From positions 56,347 through 120,346 of the forward strand of contig CAYPHJ010000001.1 in assembly GCA_964410485.1 (NCBI GenBank): a DNA stretch of 64,000 nt, given 5' to 3'. The position numbers and the translations under genes were made by a program. This document shows, piece after piece, positions 8,050 to 17,066 of the stretch. The notes under the pieces are model-generated. The model saw nothing but the letters and a program-made list of their open reading frames with translations. It was not told the origin of the DNA and searched no databases. Each line of letters starts with the position of its first letter. Positions within the stretch are counted from its first letter, which is position 1. The DNA is from CAYPHJ01 sp964410485. Its GTDB lineage: Bacteria; Desulfobacterota; Binatia; UBA9968.

Positions 8050-8253
8050 ATGGACGAAATTCTAACGGCGTCTCAGGTTGCCGATCTGCTACAGATACAC
8101 CCGCGCACGGTCTATAAGCTGGTCAAACAAGGCACGTTGCCCGGCCGCAAGTTCGGCGGCGGTTGGCGCTTCAGTAAGGGCGACATTCTCCTCATGGTTT
8201 CAGCCCAGTCAAAAACCAATCCATCACGGTCCCGGCTCACCGAAGAAAGATAG
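8050..8253 (+). CDS. Excisionase-type helix-turn-helix DNA-binding protein
   Basis: A 67 aa protein. Residues 4-50 form the winged helix-turn-helix of the excisionase/MerR-like group: LTASQVADLLQIHPRTVYKLVKQGTLPG, then GGWRFSKGDI. Such small proteins act as transcription regulators or phage excisionases; no integrase, attachment site or phage gene is nearby, so a regulator is more likely. ATG 8050 sits 7 bases after GAAGGGAG, which lies in the hairpin at 8017-8040. It is followed by a decayed binding-protein gene and a sensor kinase. Confidence 0.85.
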   Translation: MDEILTASQVADLLQIHPRTVYKLVKQGTLPGRKFGGGWRFSKGDILLMVSAQSKTNPSRSRLTEER

Positions 8254-8356
8254 GCAAACCAACCCGTGTGGGCGATTTTTCCCCGATTTGCGCAAGGTCA
8301 TTGGGATAAGCGCATGCCGGCTGCACGGCATTTCCTGATGTCCCTCAAAATTCTAG

Positions 8357-8599
8357 TTGGCAAATGTCAAGCGAGGATGTCTGGCGACCTCCGCCGCTGA
8401 TTATCTCGCCTTGGGACGGCAGGGGGCTGTGCTGGTGGACAAAATTTTGCGGGGGACAGATCCGAAGGACCTTCCCATCGAGTTGCCAAACAAGTTTAAG
8501 TTGGCTCTCAACATCAAGACCGCCAAAGCCATTGATTTGCAAATACCCAAAGAAATTCTTCTAAGAGCAGATCTCATCCTCGACTGGCTGGGCGGATGA
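8357..8599 (+). pseudogene. Remnant of an ABC-type substrate-binding protein (C-terminus only)
   Basis: About 80 codons. From SAADYLALGRQGAVLVDKIL onward the sequence reads like the last ~65 residues of the ABC-transporter substrate-binding proteins of the tryptophan-tyrosine uptake type (GRQGAVLVDKILRGTDPKDLPIE, then AKAIDLQIPKEILLRADLIL). The first ~250 residues and the signal peptide are absent and no upstream frame supplies them. The stop overlaps the start of the sensor kinase (ATGA at 8596-8599). Either it is a deletion remnant now serving for translational coupling, or the fragment was kept as a sensor accessory; the first is more likely. Confidence 0.65.
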
Positions 8600-11508
8600 C
8601 GGATTTAGCGAAAGATCATCCCGGACCGTTTCGCCGGAGTATCCGGCGACGCTTGACGATCTGGGGATTGGTCCTATTGGGCGCGGCTCTCGTCATGAAT
8701 ACCGTCGCCGGCTCTCTTTACACCCGCGGCCAGATACGCCGCTCAAACGCGGAGTTGCAGGCCGAGATTGCATCAGCAACTGCCAAGCAGATCCATTTCC
8801 TGGTGACGCGCAAGTTGGAACGGTTGGAAGACACCGCTCTTGCGATGAGCCCCTATGCCGCGGGGGGGCAGGAACAGAAGCTTCGGGGAGTTTTGCTGTT
8901 GAGTCATGATCGCTCGTTCGGAGAGTTTACAATTTTGGACCCTCATGGCATGGAGCTCGTCAAATCCTCCGAAAGAAAACTTTACTTGCCGTCTGACCTG
9001 CAAGATCAAAGCAGTTCGGCCGCTTTTTTGAAGGCGATCGGCGGGCAATCCTACATCGGCCCTGTGCGCACGACGGACGAGGCAGAGCCGTATGTCAGTA
9101 TGGCGGTCCCGTTGAAAAGGGGCGCGCAAAATATCGTCGGCGTATTGACAGCCGAGGCTAATCTAAAATTTTTATGGGAAATTATTGGTCGGAGCCGGTT
9201 TGCTCATGGCGGTTATGCTTATGTCGTCAATAGTGAAGGCATCGTTATCGCGCACGGGGACTCCTCACTGGTTCTCAAACGCTTGAGTTTGCGCCATCTT
9301 CCGAAAGTGCGCGATTTCATGCTCACGCGATCGGCGGACGCGGCTCCCGCCCAACAAGGGCCGGGGATCAATGGCCAACCGGTGTTGAACACATATGCGC
9401 TCGTGCCGCAACTCGATTGGGCCGTCATCGTGGAAGAGCCGGTCGAGCTGGCGCTCGCCGATCTCAGGAGAATGGAACTTTTTGCGATCGCCTTGGTGAC
9501 ATTCGGTTTGCTGATAGGAGGCATTATTATCATCGGGGTGAGTCAGAAGATTACCCAACCGATTCAGCAGCTGCGTAAGAGCGTTCAAACCATTGCCGGC
9601 GGGGACTTGAGTCACCGCTCGCAGGTTCGGGCGGGCGATGAGATCGAAGAACTCGCAGAAGAGTTCAATAAAATGACCGCGGCACTACAGAACTCCTACG
9701 CGACACTCGAGCAGAAGGTGCAACAGCGGACACGGGAAGTTTCTGCTCTCTATGAGGTATCGACAATCGTAAATCAGTCTCTGGATCTCGATGGGGTGCT
9801 TGACGCGCTGAACAAGAAGATCACGCAGCTCTTTCAGTTTGAGACAACCCGGATCTTTCTTTACGACGGTAGGATGCAAGTGCTGAAGTTGCGCGCCTCT
9901 TTCCAGACCCATCCGGAACCGTGGGCTCGCGTCAGCACGATCAAACGTGGCGAGAGCGCGGTTGGCAGGGTTGCCAGCACCGGCGACCCTTTGCTCTTTG
10001 AAGATATCCAAACGGACGCGCGTTATCTGGCATTGAGCACGAGTAAGGCCGCTTACCAGGCAGGGATGCGCTTTCTTTTTGTCTTCCCGATAAAAACGCA
10101 GTCGCAAGTGTTCGGGGCCATCGCGTTCAGCGGCAAAGAGCGTCGCCGCTTGAGTGAGGACGAAATTCGCCTGCTCACTTCAATGTCGGAGCATGTCGGG
10201 ATTGCCGTTGAAAAAGCCAGGCTCTTCGAACAGGTCAAAGAAAGATCGGAGCATGTCGGCGTGCTGAACACGATTGGCGCTGCAGTGAGCCGTTCATTGG
10301 ATGTCGACGTGGTTCTCCGAGAGGCTGTAGACAAAATCACACAGAGCCTTGCCTATGATGCCTGCTGGATCTATGTCTTCGACTTTACCCAACAATGTTT
10401 TCGCCTCAAGGCCTATAAAGGCCTCTCCGCAGAGGTGGTCCAAGCGATGGATCCGCGCCCCCATGCCGGCGGCATTAGCGGGAAGATTTTCGCAACCGGC
10501 GAACCGTTGGTCTTTGAAGACATGAGAAGCGACGCCCGATACCCGCAAATGAGCTCAGGTAGCAAGCTCGGATCTATGGGTTTTACCAGTTCCGCCGGGT
10601 TCCCGATTAGGGCAAAAGACAAGGCCATAGGCCTCCTCCATGTGGCCAACAAGGCACGCCGGCGGTTGTCCCCGGAAGAACTGCAACTGTTACAATCCAT
10701 CGCCCAGGAAATCGGCGTGGCGGTGGAGAATGCTCGCCTCTTCGCCGAGGTCAATGAAAAAACCCGCGAGCTCTCGACCGCTAATCGGGACCTGCTGGAG
10801 GCCACGCGGGCAAAATCGGAGTTCATAGCGGCCATGTCTCACGAACTGCGAACCCCCCTGAATATTATCATTGGAAACGCGGATTTGACCGGAGACGGTT
10901 TCTTTGGCGATTTGAATGTCGAGCAAAAGGACGCTCTGCGGAAGGTGTCGCGAAACGCGCGGGTGCTCCTGAAGATGATCAATGACGTTCTGGCGCTCTC
11001 GCGTCTGGAAGCGAAAAAGATGTCGCTGGATCTGTCCACGGTGGAGATTTCAGAGATCATCGCGCACGCCCGCACCCATGTGGAACAGATTAACCGAGAT
11101 AATCGTCTGGAAGTGACTTGGGAAGTGGACTCCAATCTCCCATCTCTGTTCACTGATTCGATCAAGCTCGAGGAGATCCTGCAGAACCTGATCGGTAACG
11201 CGTTCAAATATACGCCTCAAGGGCGTATTGCCGTCCAGGTGCGCAAGCTTTGCGATCAAGACCGGGTTCAATTCACGATCACGGACACCGGCATAGGCAT
11301 CGAGTCGGAAAACCTCGGAAGGATTTTTAACGAGTTTGAACAGGTCCAGGAAGCTCACACGGGCGCGTTTAACGGCGTCGGCCTCGGCTTGAGCATTGTC
11401 AAAAAATACCTCCAGTTGATGCAAGGAGACATCCGCGTTGAAAGTACGCCCGGCGAGGGTTCGACCTTTATCTTTTCACTGCCCCGCTCGATATCCGCAG
11501 AGCAATGA
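8596..11508 (+). CDS. Membrane sensor histidine kinase (Cache-HAMP-GAF-GAF-HisKA-HATPase)
   Basis: A 970 aa inner-membrane kinase. TM1 is near residues 20-42, followed by a periplasmic Cache-like sensor domain (to about 290), TM2 (about 293-315), HAMP (about 316-368), two GAF domains (about 383-540 and 552-715), a HisKA domain with phospho-accepting His749 in MSHELRTPLN, and an HATPase domain (N-box Asn868 in LIGNAFKYTP, DTGIGI, then GVGLGLSIVKKYL). All catalytic motifs are intact. It ends without a receiver domain, and no response regulator gene follows, so its partner is elsewhere. The ligand is unknown; its coupling to a binding-protein fragment hints at a small organic solute. Confidence 0.93.
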   Translation: MTDLAKDHPGPFRRSIRRRLTIWGLVLLGAALVMNTVAGSLYTRGQIRRSNAELQAEIASATAKQIHFLVTRKLERLEDTALAMSPYAAGGQEQKLRGVLLLSHDRSFGEFTILDPHGMELVKSSERKLYLPSDLQDQSSSAAFLKAIGGQSYIGPVRTTDEAEPYVSMAVPLKRGAQNIVGVLTAEANLKFLWEIIGRSRFAHGGYAYVVNSEGIVIAHGDSSLVLKRLSLRHLPKVRDFMLTRSADAAPAQQGPGINGQPVLNTYALVPQLDWAVIVEEPVELALADLRRMELFAIALVTFGLLIGGIIIIGVSQKITQPIQQLRKSVQTIAGGDLSHRSQVRAGDEIEELAEEFNKMTAALQNSYATLEQKVQQRTREVSALYEVSTIVNQSLDLDGVLDALNKKITQLFQFETTRIFLYDGRMQVLKLRASFQTHPEPWARVSTIKRGESAVGRVASTGDPLLFEDIQTDARYLALSTSKAAYQAGMRFLFVFPIKTQSQVFGAIAFSGKERRRLSEDEIRLLTSMSEHVGIAVEKARLFEQVKERSEHVGVLNTIGAAVSRSLDVDVVLREAVDKITQSLAYDACWIYVFDFTQQCFRLKAYKGLSAEVVQAMDPRPHAGGISGKIFATGEPLVFEDMRSDARYPQMSSGSKLGSMGFTSSAGFPIRAKDKAIGLLHVANKARRRLSPEELQLLQSIAQEIGVAVENARLFAEVNEKTRELSTANRDLLEATRAKSEFIAAMSHELRTPLNIIIGNADLTGDGFFGDLNVEQKDALRKVSRNARVLLKMINDVLALSRLEAKKMSLDLSTVEISEIIAHARTHVEQINRDNRLEVTWEVDSNLPSLFTDSIKLEEILQNLIGNAFKYTPQGRIAVQVRKLCDQDRVQFTITDTGIGIESENLGRIFNEFEQVQEAHTGAFNGVGLGLSIVKKYLQLMQGDIRVESTPGEGSTFIFSLPRSISAEQ

Positions 11509-11564
11509 CGCCCCTAGCTTAGCTTGAGCTAGGTTGAACCCGAGCTCGAGTGCTAGATGTCGAT

Positions 11565-11642
11565 CGTCTCGAGTCTCGGGTCCAGTCTCGGGTTGAGGAG
11601 GGGAGAACTCGAGACCTCAGACCTGAGACGCGGAACGATTGA
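11565..11642. repeat. Dispersed GAGAC-rich intergenic repeat, copy 2
   Basis: Near full-length partner of the repeat at 5313-5391. It has the same order: TCTCG / GTCTCG blocks, G-rich centre (GAGGAGGGGAGAACTCGAG), GAC-N-TCAGAC and CGGAACGAT. It fills the 243-base gap between the kinase and the CoA-transferase genes, where I see no gene. Confidence 0.7.
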
Positions 11643-11751
11643 GCGTGCCATCGTTCCTTCTAACTGCGCTTGACTTCGCAACACGACAACGGCTAGGAAG
11701 AACGGGTGGTCGAATTCACAGGCTCGCTCGGAGCAATTTCAGGACACCGAC

Positions 11752-12927
11752 ATGAATAGAGCACTTTCGGGCATCAAAATCGTAGAGACCGCAAGTTACG
11801 TGACCGGGCCTTTTGCTGGGCAAATGCTAGGAGACATGGGGGCCGAGGTGATCAAGGTGGAGGAGCCCGGGCGCGGCGATCCGTTTCGAGGGTGGGGCGA
11901 CAAGCTCTACTCCGCCACGTTTTGTAGCCTAAATCGAAACAAGAGGAGCATCACGCTCGATCTGCGCCAGGATGAAGCCCGCGAGATCATGCTCAAGCTG
12001 CTGGACGACTCGGATGTGCTGATCGAGAACTTTCGCCCGGGCACCATGGAAAAGCGCGGACTAGGGTACGAGACGGTAAGAAGTAGAAACCACAAACTGA
12101 TTTACTGCTCGATCTCGGGCTTTGGGCAAACGGGGCCTTATCGTGATATGCCCGGTTACGATACGATCGGACAAGCACGCAGCGGGCTTTTGAGCCTGCT
12201 CACCGATCCCGACAAACCGCAAGGAATGGGCATTTCTTTTTCCGATCATCTGACTGGAATGTACGCCTGTTACGGTATTCTGGCTGCCCTCGTGAATCGA
12301 TCCATCACCGGTAAGGGGCAGCGGGTCGAAACCTCGCTACTGCGTGCGTCGGTCTCTTTTATCGGCGAAAATGCCTCCCGCTATTTCGAAACCGGGGAGA
12401 TTCCGCGCCGAGCACACCGAACGAAAACCGCAGGGGTTTTTGCTTTTGTCGATAGAGACGGCCTGCCATTTGTTCTCCACATGTCATCGCCAGACAAGTT
12501 CTGGCGTGCCATGTTTGAAGTGGTGGGCAGGCCCGAATGGGCGCTTGATCCACGATTCCGTGATCGCAAAGGACGCACACAACACCACGATGAACTATCC
12601 ACGATGTTACAGGCGATTTTCCGTGAAGGCAGCCGGGAAGATTGGCTCGGCCGGTTGCAAGCAAACGATGTTCCGTCCGCGCCGCTGAATACATTGGACG
12701 AGGTATTCGTGGATCCCCAGGTCAAAACCTATGGGTTCCCTATCGAAGTCGAACATCCCAGGTTGGGAAAAGTCAAGATGCTCGGTAACGCCGTCGATCT
12801 CAGTCGCACGCCACCGAAGATCGAGCGCCCGCCGCCGGCGCTTGGGGAACACACCGAGGAGATTCTTAATTCTCTGGGCTACTCCGCCGGCACGATCGCG
12901 TCATTGCGAACGAAAAGTGTCATCTGA
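11752..12927 (+). CDS. Class III CoA-transferase (CaiB/BaiF family)
   Basis: A 391 aa cytosolic enzyme that moves CoA between carboxylic acids through an aspartyl-CoA intermediate. The family core is obvious: SGIKIVETASYVTGPFAGQMLGD at the start (here up to 20 residues shown in part), GADVIKVE-type GAEVIKVEEPG, NRNKRSITLDL, and SGFGQTGPY. The catalytic Asp is Asp165 in FSDHLTGMYA. Length is normal. Substrate cannot be read from sequence; formate/oxalate, carnitine and aryl-succinate relatives are all possible. It stands alone on the plus strand with a hemerythrin-like gene just after it. Confidence 0.93.
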   Translation: MNRALSGIKIVETASYVTGPFAGQMLGDMGAEVIKVEEPGRGDPFRGWGDKLYSATFCSLNRNKRSITLDLRQDEAREIMLKLLDDSDVLIENFRPGTMEKRGLGYETVRSRNHKLIYCSISGFGQTGPYRDMPGYDTIGQARSGLLSLLTDPDKPQGMGISFSDHLTGMYACYGILAALVNRSITGKGQRVETSLLRASVSFIGENASRYFETGEIPRRAHRTKTAGVFAFVDRDGLPFVLHMSSPDKFWRAMFEVVGRPEWALDPRFRDRKGRTQHHDELSTMLQAIFREGSREDWLGRLQANDVPSAPLNTLDEVFVDPQVKTYGFPIEVEHPRLGKVKMLGNAVDLSRTPPKIERPPPALGEHTEEILNSLGYSAGTIASLRTKSVI

Positions 12928-12975
12928 ATACTTACGCTGCGGCAGCGAGTGCTCCGCTATTCCGACGAAATCGAA

Positions 12976-13449
12976 ATGCGCCATCCGAGCCTGATTCCTT
13001 TGTCTCACGATCACCATCACGCATTGGCCCTGGCGCTCCGATGCCGAAAACAAGCGCTCGGCCAGATCAAGCCCATGGGGACGGCGGGTTTAAAAGAACG
13101 CGTGGCCGAAGTGCGCGCGTTTTTTTATAACAGCCTCGTGAATCACTTTCGCGCGGAAGAGGAAGCGTTGTTCCCCACGATCCTCACGCTCGTCGCGACA
13201 AGCGCGCCGATGATTGATCAGCTATTGCTGGAACACGAGCAGATCCGTGCTTCGGTGGCGCAGTTGCAAGGGGAGGCGGGTCTCGGGAAGATGCTGTTCG
13301 ATCTGGGCGATCTCTTGGAGCGGCACGTTCGCACAGAAGAGCGAGAGCTCTTTCTGCTGTTTGAACAACACATCGGCGCCGACGACGCAGATCTCACGGG
13401 AAACAAAATCAAAAAGATTTTAAACCGCAATCAAAGCGGCGGCGCCTGA
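12976..13449 (+). CDS. Hemerythrin (HHE) domain protein
   Basis: A 157 aa four-helix protein with hemerythrin-type iron ligands: SHDHHHALALALR near residue 10, HFRAEEEALFP around residue 60, LLEHEQIR near 90 and RHVRTEERELFLLFEQH near 120. Such proteins bind a di-iron centre and sense or store O2 or NO, or protect iron-sulfur centres. ATG 12976 fits the family N-terminus (MRHPSLIPLSHDHHH); a GTG at 12949 would add 9 residues. It begins 48 bases after the CoA-transferase stop. Confidence 0.85.
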   Translation: MRHPSLIPLSHDHHHALALALRCRKQALGQIKPMGTAGLKERVAEVRAFFYNSLVNHFRAEEEALFPTILTLVATSAPMIDQLLLEHEQIRASVAQLQGEAGLGKMLFDLGDLLERHVRTEERELFLLFEQHIGADDADLTGNKIKKILNRNQSGGA

Positions 13450-13494
13450 GCTGCCCGAATAACGCAACCCTCAAGCCGTTAAGAATAGTCGCCG

Positions 13495-13848
13495 CTACGC
13501 CATGAGTTTTAAAAGAACATGCCGGCGATTTTTGGTGTGCGGCCTCACTTGCCCCGGCCAGCGGCCTTCCTCGATGGCCTTGTCCCATGCGGTGCTGGTT
13601 AATACCTCGGGACTTTCAATTTCATAGATCGCGGTATAAAGCGGCTCGTTTTCGATTCGTATGGTTTTTCGCTCACCGCCGATATTCATGGTCAGTTCTT
13701 CCCTCTTGTAGCGCCGGACCGATATGACTCCGGGAACTTTGCTCAAGTTGGGAATGTGCTCCTTGTCATAGACCTCGTTGAAAAGAGCTTCATGTTCGGG
13801 GTCTATATCCATGCTCGCAATCATCACATATTTAGCCGTTTCAGGCAT
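13495..13848 (-). CDS. Small ferredoxin-like-fold protein (DUF4286/EthD-like)
   Basis: A 117 aa protein. The segment IASMDIDPEHEALFNEVYDKEHIP followed by GVISVRRY (quoted in parts) matches the dimeric alpha-beta barrel class in which a metabolite pocket forms between strands, as in DUF4286, EthD and Dabb proteins. There is no signal peptide. Many such proteins in catabolic regions are small isomerases or decarboxylases, but a reaction cannot be named. It is followed downstream on the same strand by nothing close; its upstream neighbour is a nitrilase/cupin group. Confidence 0.65.
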   Translation of the reverse strand: MPETAKYVMIASMDIDPEHEALFNEVYDKEHIPNLSKVPGVISVRRYKREELTMNIGGERKTIRIENEPLYTAIYEIESPEVLTSTAWDKAIEEGRWPGQVRPHTKNRRHVLLKLMA

Positions 13849-13909
13849 AGCTTCGCTTGCTCCTTCTCGCCTGTGCGAGTTTACAGCTTCACTCTAAAAT
13901 TTGCGTGAG

Positions 13910-14269
13910 CTAGGTCCCCAGAAAGGTCGAGATATCAGGGGCAGGAGATTTGATTTCGACGACGATCGACTCCTCCAGTCCTTCGACGCCATGAGGCACC
14001 CCCTGAGGATGGCGGCAAACATCTCCGGGGCCAAGGATATACACCTCCTTGCCCACAGTCATCTTCACTTTGCCCTTGACCACGTACGCGAGCGATTCGT
14101 GTTGATGAACGTGCAGCGGCGCGCCGACCCCAGGTTGATAATGAATTTCCAACAATGTCATTTCATCGCCTTTGATCAGTGGCTTGACGAGGAGATCTCC
14201 AATCATCGGTTTGCCTTCGATGGACTTGACCACCAGCCCTTTGACATCTGAATTCTTCGATAAAATCAT
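13910..14269 (-). CDS. Cupin-domain protein
   Basis: A 119 aa single-domain cupin. Metal-binding motif 1 is GAPLHVHQHESLAYVVKGKV and motif 2 is GPGDVCRHPQGVPHGVEG, giving a His/Glu metal site. The start at 14269 is chosen because AAGGAGAT lies directly upstream with good spacing; an open frame continues 47 codons further but does not look like cupin. Single-domain cupins of this size are often dioxygenase-like or sugar/aromatic binding proteins. The substrate is unknown. Confidence 0.85.
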   Translation of the reverse strand: MILSKNSDVKGLVVKSIEGKPMIGDLLVKPLIKGDEMTLLEIHYQPGVGAPLHVHQHESLAYVVKGKVKMTVGKEVYILGPGDVCRHPQGVPHGVEGLEESIVVEIKSPAPDISTFLGT

Positions 14270-14488
14270 ACGATCTCCTTTGCGCGCGAATTCTTCATAA
14301 GCCCCAATCGACTTCGCCACCTCATGCTCACCTAACGGGAGTAATGGAGTAATGGAAACACATGTTAACCGTTCTATACCACTGCTTCCGCACGATGGCT
14401 CTCGGCGCACGACGCCTCAACCGATCCTACACTCTTTGGCTCACCGGGCCCAAAAGAAGAGGATGCGCGTACGGACCTCTGCCATACG

Positions 14489-15298
14489 CTACCGCTCGTA
14501 TTTTGCATAGATATCCGGACGGCGGTTTTTGAGCAACGGCAACTTTTCCCGCACCTCGCGTACAACGTCAAGATCAAGATCGACGATCTCCAATCCTTCG
14601 CGTTCACCCAGGTCTGCGAGGGTCCGGCCAAATGGATCGACGGCCATGCTATGGCCAATGTAAACATTCCCCACCTGATCGGGGGCGATGACGTAGCAGC
14701 CGTTTTCCAAGGCCCTGGCGCGGACCATGGTCTGCCAATGTTCCACCTTCATGTCCCCTTGAACCCAACCTGACGGCGCGACAAGTACTTGAGCTCCCAT
14801 AAGCGCCAACATGCGGGAGAGTTCCGGGAAACGAAGGTCATAGCATATCATCATGCCAATTTGGCCGACAGTGGTCTTTACGGCCGGCGCCGGTTCATTT
14901 CCCGCAACAAACTTGTCCGATTCTTTGAAACCAAGGGCGTCGTAGAGGTGGAGTTTTCGATACACGGCTCTGATCTCGCCTTGCCCATCGATCCACAAAG
15001 CCGTGTCATACACGCGATTGGGGACGGGGCAGGTCTCATAAATAGTGATCAGCACGTCGATGGCATGTTGTTTCGCGCTGGCTGTCATCGTCCTTGTGAA
15101 ATTGCCGTCCAGTGTTTCGGCGATGGCGGCCAACTCCTCGGCGGTTTGAGTCGACGGTGAATAGGCCATCGAGAACTCGGGAAACGCGATCGTGCGCGCG
15201 CCGTTGCTGCTGGCCTCGGCAATAAATTCCTGGACCATTTTTAGGTTGTCGGCTTTTTCCGTTGAGGCTCTGACCTGCGCAATGGCGATACAGTTCAA
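14489..15298 (-). CDS. Carbon-nitrogen hydrolase (nitrilase superfamily amidase)
   Basis: A 269 aa cytosolic amidase. The Glu-Lys-Cys triad is complete: Glu41 in AFPEFS, Lys115 in YRKLHLYD and Cys152 in MICYDLRFPEL. The length and the sequence around Cys fit the deaminated-glutathione amidase / omega-amidase branch or other short-chain amidases, which cleave a linear amide to acid and ammonia. The upstream neighbour on the same strand is an ornithine-cyclodeaminase-like gene (40 bases between them), so the two may work on the same nitrogen compound. Confidence 0.9.
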   Translation of the reverse strand: MNCIAIAQVRASTEKADNLKMVQEFIAEASSNGARTIAFPEFSMAYSPSTQTAEELAAIAETLDGNFTRTMTASAKQHAIDVLITIYETCPVPNRVYDTALWIDGQGEIRAVYRKLHLYDALGFKESDKFVAGNEPAPAVKTTVGQIGMMICYDLRFPELSRMLALMGAQVLVAPSGWVQGDMKVEHWQTMVRARALENGCYVIAPDQVGNVYIGHSMAVDPFGRTLADLGEREGLEIVDLDLDVVREVREKLPLLKNRRPDIYAKYER

Positions 15299-15338
15299 CC
15301 CACTACTCCTTCACCAGATTACTCCACCACTCCACTCT

Positions 15339-16394
15339 CTATATATCCAATACTCGGCCGGCGCGTTTCTTCTTGATTTCGTCCAAAACCAAAGCTCCGA
15401 GGGCCACGTCCGCCACGCCTTGGCCCGCGTTGTTCTTGTAGAAGGTGATCTGATCTCTATTGGTGCGTCCTTCTTTGTTGCCTGCAAGGATATCGCCGAT
15501 CTCTATGAGCTGTTGCCATTTGATCACACCGCGCTGAACCGGATCGTAAATATCGGCCTGCTCGTCCTGTATCGCTTGTTGAACCGAAACTATACCGAGG
15601 ACATCGCTTCGGGCCAGGGTGGTGTCATCGATTTCTCGACGTTTGGCTTGGGTGAACCCGCCTTTCACTAGTCCCACATTGCTGCCGACAATGGTCGTGA
15701 CATGGGTTCCCGGCTCGAGCCACTCGCCGTCGAACACCGGCACGCTTGAATTGGTTGCCGCCAAGACGATGTCCACCCCGCTCACCACGTCGCGGGGTGA
15801 AGCAACCGGGGTAATCTCAAGATCCAGGAGGTCGCTCATTTCAACGGCGAATTTCTTACAGTTTTCGGGCTTGCGGCTGTAGACCCTGACCTTTTTAATG
15901 CGCCGCACCTTCGTTAAAGCGACGAGATGGTTCTTGGCTTGACCGGCAGAACCAAAGATGCCGAGACTCTCCGCGTCCGGGCGGGCGAGCAGATCAGTGC
16001 CCACAGCGCTTGTTGCGGCCGTGCGCAGACCCGTAACCGCGACGTTGTTGGGCAGCTCGGAACAAGTGATCTCGCCGATAATGATGCCTTTGAGTTCACC
16101 TTCGCCAACATCGTAAAGAACCGTGACAGGATGATTGAGGCGCGGGTATTCCTGGTGTTCGGCCATTGGTTTGACCCATTCGCAGTGGGTCATGAGACCC
16201 GTCGCTTGCGCGGCGGGAACGCCTCCTTGATGCACGCTCACTCGAACGCCGCCAGGTATGTGGATCCTTCGGCGCGGGGCGTTCAGCTGCGGATTCTCCC
16301 CCCATTCGCGAAACCCGGTGCGCACGGCCTCCACAGCCGCGTCCATGGAAACAATGCCGCGGATTTCCTGGGGTTCGACAAGAATTGGTTTCAT
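15339..16394 (-). CDS. Ornithine cyclodeaminase / mu-crystallin family protein
   Basis: A 351 aa NAD-dependent enzyme. The Rossmann motif GIFGSAGQAKNHL and the strand VRVYSRKPENCKKFA are typical; AATNSSVPVFDGEWLEPGTHV is the family signature after the NAD domain. Relatives form proline from ornithine, or reduce or deaminate other imino acids. The ATG at 16394 (MKPILVEPQEIRGI) fits the family start with AAAGG upstream; the open frame continues further without homology. A paralogue lies at 24964-26052. It probably is cotranscribed with the nitrilase gene. Confidence 0.9.
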   Translation of the reverse strand: MKPILVEPQEIRGIVSMDAAVEAVRTGFREWGENPQLNAPRRRIHIPGGVRVSVHQGGVPAAQATGLMTHCEWVKPMAEHQEYPRLNHPVTVLYDVGEGELKGIIIGEITCSELPNNVAVTGLRTAATSAVGTDLLARPDAESLGIFGSAGQAKNHLVALTKVRRIKKVRVYSRKPENCKKFAVEMSDLLDLEITPVASPRDVVSGVDIVLAATNSSVPVFDGEWLEPGTHVTTIVGSNVGLVKGGFTQAKRREIDDTTLARSDVLGIVSVQQAIQDEQADIYDPVQRGVIKWQQLIEIGDILAGNKEGRTNRDQITFYKNNAGQGVADVALGALVLDEIKKKRAGRVLDI

Positions 16395-16603
16395 TGAACG
16401 CCTTTCTTGTTCTTGATTTCCGGGACAAACTCGTCGATGGGCTTGGCCCCTACTTACCATCCTGGGTCCGGGTTGGCAACGTGTCTGGATTTATCGCGGG
16501 TTGCTTGACTTCCTGCGAAAAGCTGGAGGATAGTAGCGCCTCAGTTCAAAAGATCGAGATTGGCAGCCCAGATTCCGGCTCGTAGGAAACAAGGAGGCGT
16601 GAC

Positions 16604-16858
16604 ATGATATCAGCCAGAGCAATCTATAAAGGGGCGCCCAACCGGTACACTGCTCATTTATTCGCCTCATTCTTGGCGTCAGAACAAGCGCAAAAGATCT
16701 GGGAGAAATACAACGGTCACGCCTCGGCTTTCATTCCCGGGTCCAACACTTATAAATTCTTCCAAGGCAAGCAGGCCCTTTTCATGAACCAGGGGCAAGC
16801 TCATACCGTGGACAAGTTGGGACGACAGTACGGTAAGATTCTCGGGTTCGAGGGATAG
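16604..16858 (+). pseudogene. Truncated periplasmic solute-binding protein (C-terminal part)
   Basis: An 84-codon frame whose sequence, YKGAPNRYTAHLFASFLASE then AQKIWEKYNGHASAFIPG, is the C-terminal end of a type 2 periplasmic binding protein (iron(III)/spermidine-type). The signal peptide and the two lobes are missing. A perfect AAGGAGG (16589-16595) sits at proper distance before the ATG, as if the translation start of the ancestor was joined to its last exon-like end by an internal deletion. No transporter permease lies next to it. It could still be translated. Confidence 0.65.
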
Positions 16859-17066
16859 AAGCCGGGCCGCTTCGCTCAACGGCGCGGTTAAGTCTCCACT
16901 GCACATTCTTCGCCAACACGGACACCGATGCCCCCGAGGGCGCTTGGGGGCGGAACTATTAGTTTTCGTCATTCATTCGTACAAAGGTAGGGTAGGGGCC
17001 CGCTAGTCATCGAACGCTCAGAGCTGCCAGTTTTCGACAACCGTGAATTTACAAGATCCAGTTCAG

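Noticed and set aside
8050..8253. Excisionase-like gene as sign of a prophage or integrative element
   Set aside because: No integrase, attachment repeat or tRNA gene around it. Proteins of this fold are often plain regulators.
13910..14410. Long start of the cupin gene at 14410
   Set aside because: The extra 47 residues show no cupin features, while ATG 14269 has a near-perfect ribosome site.
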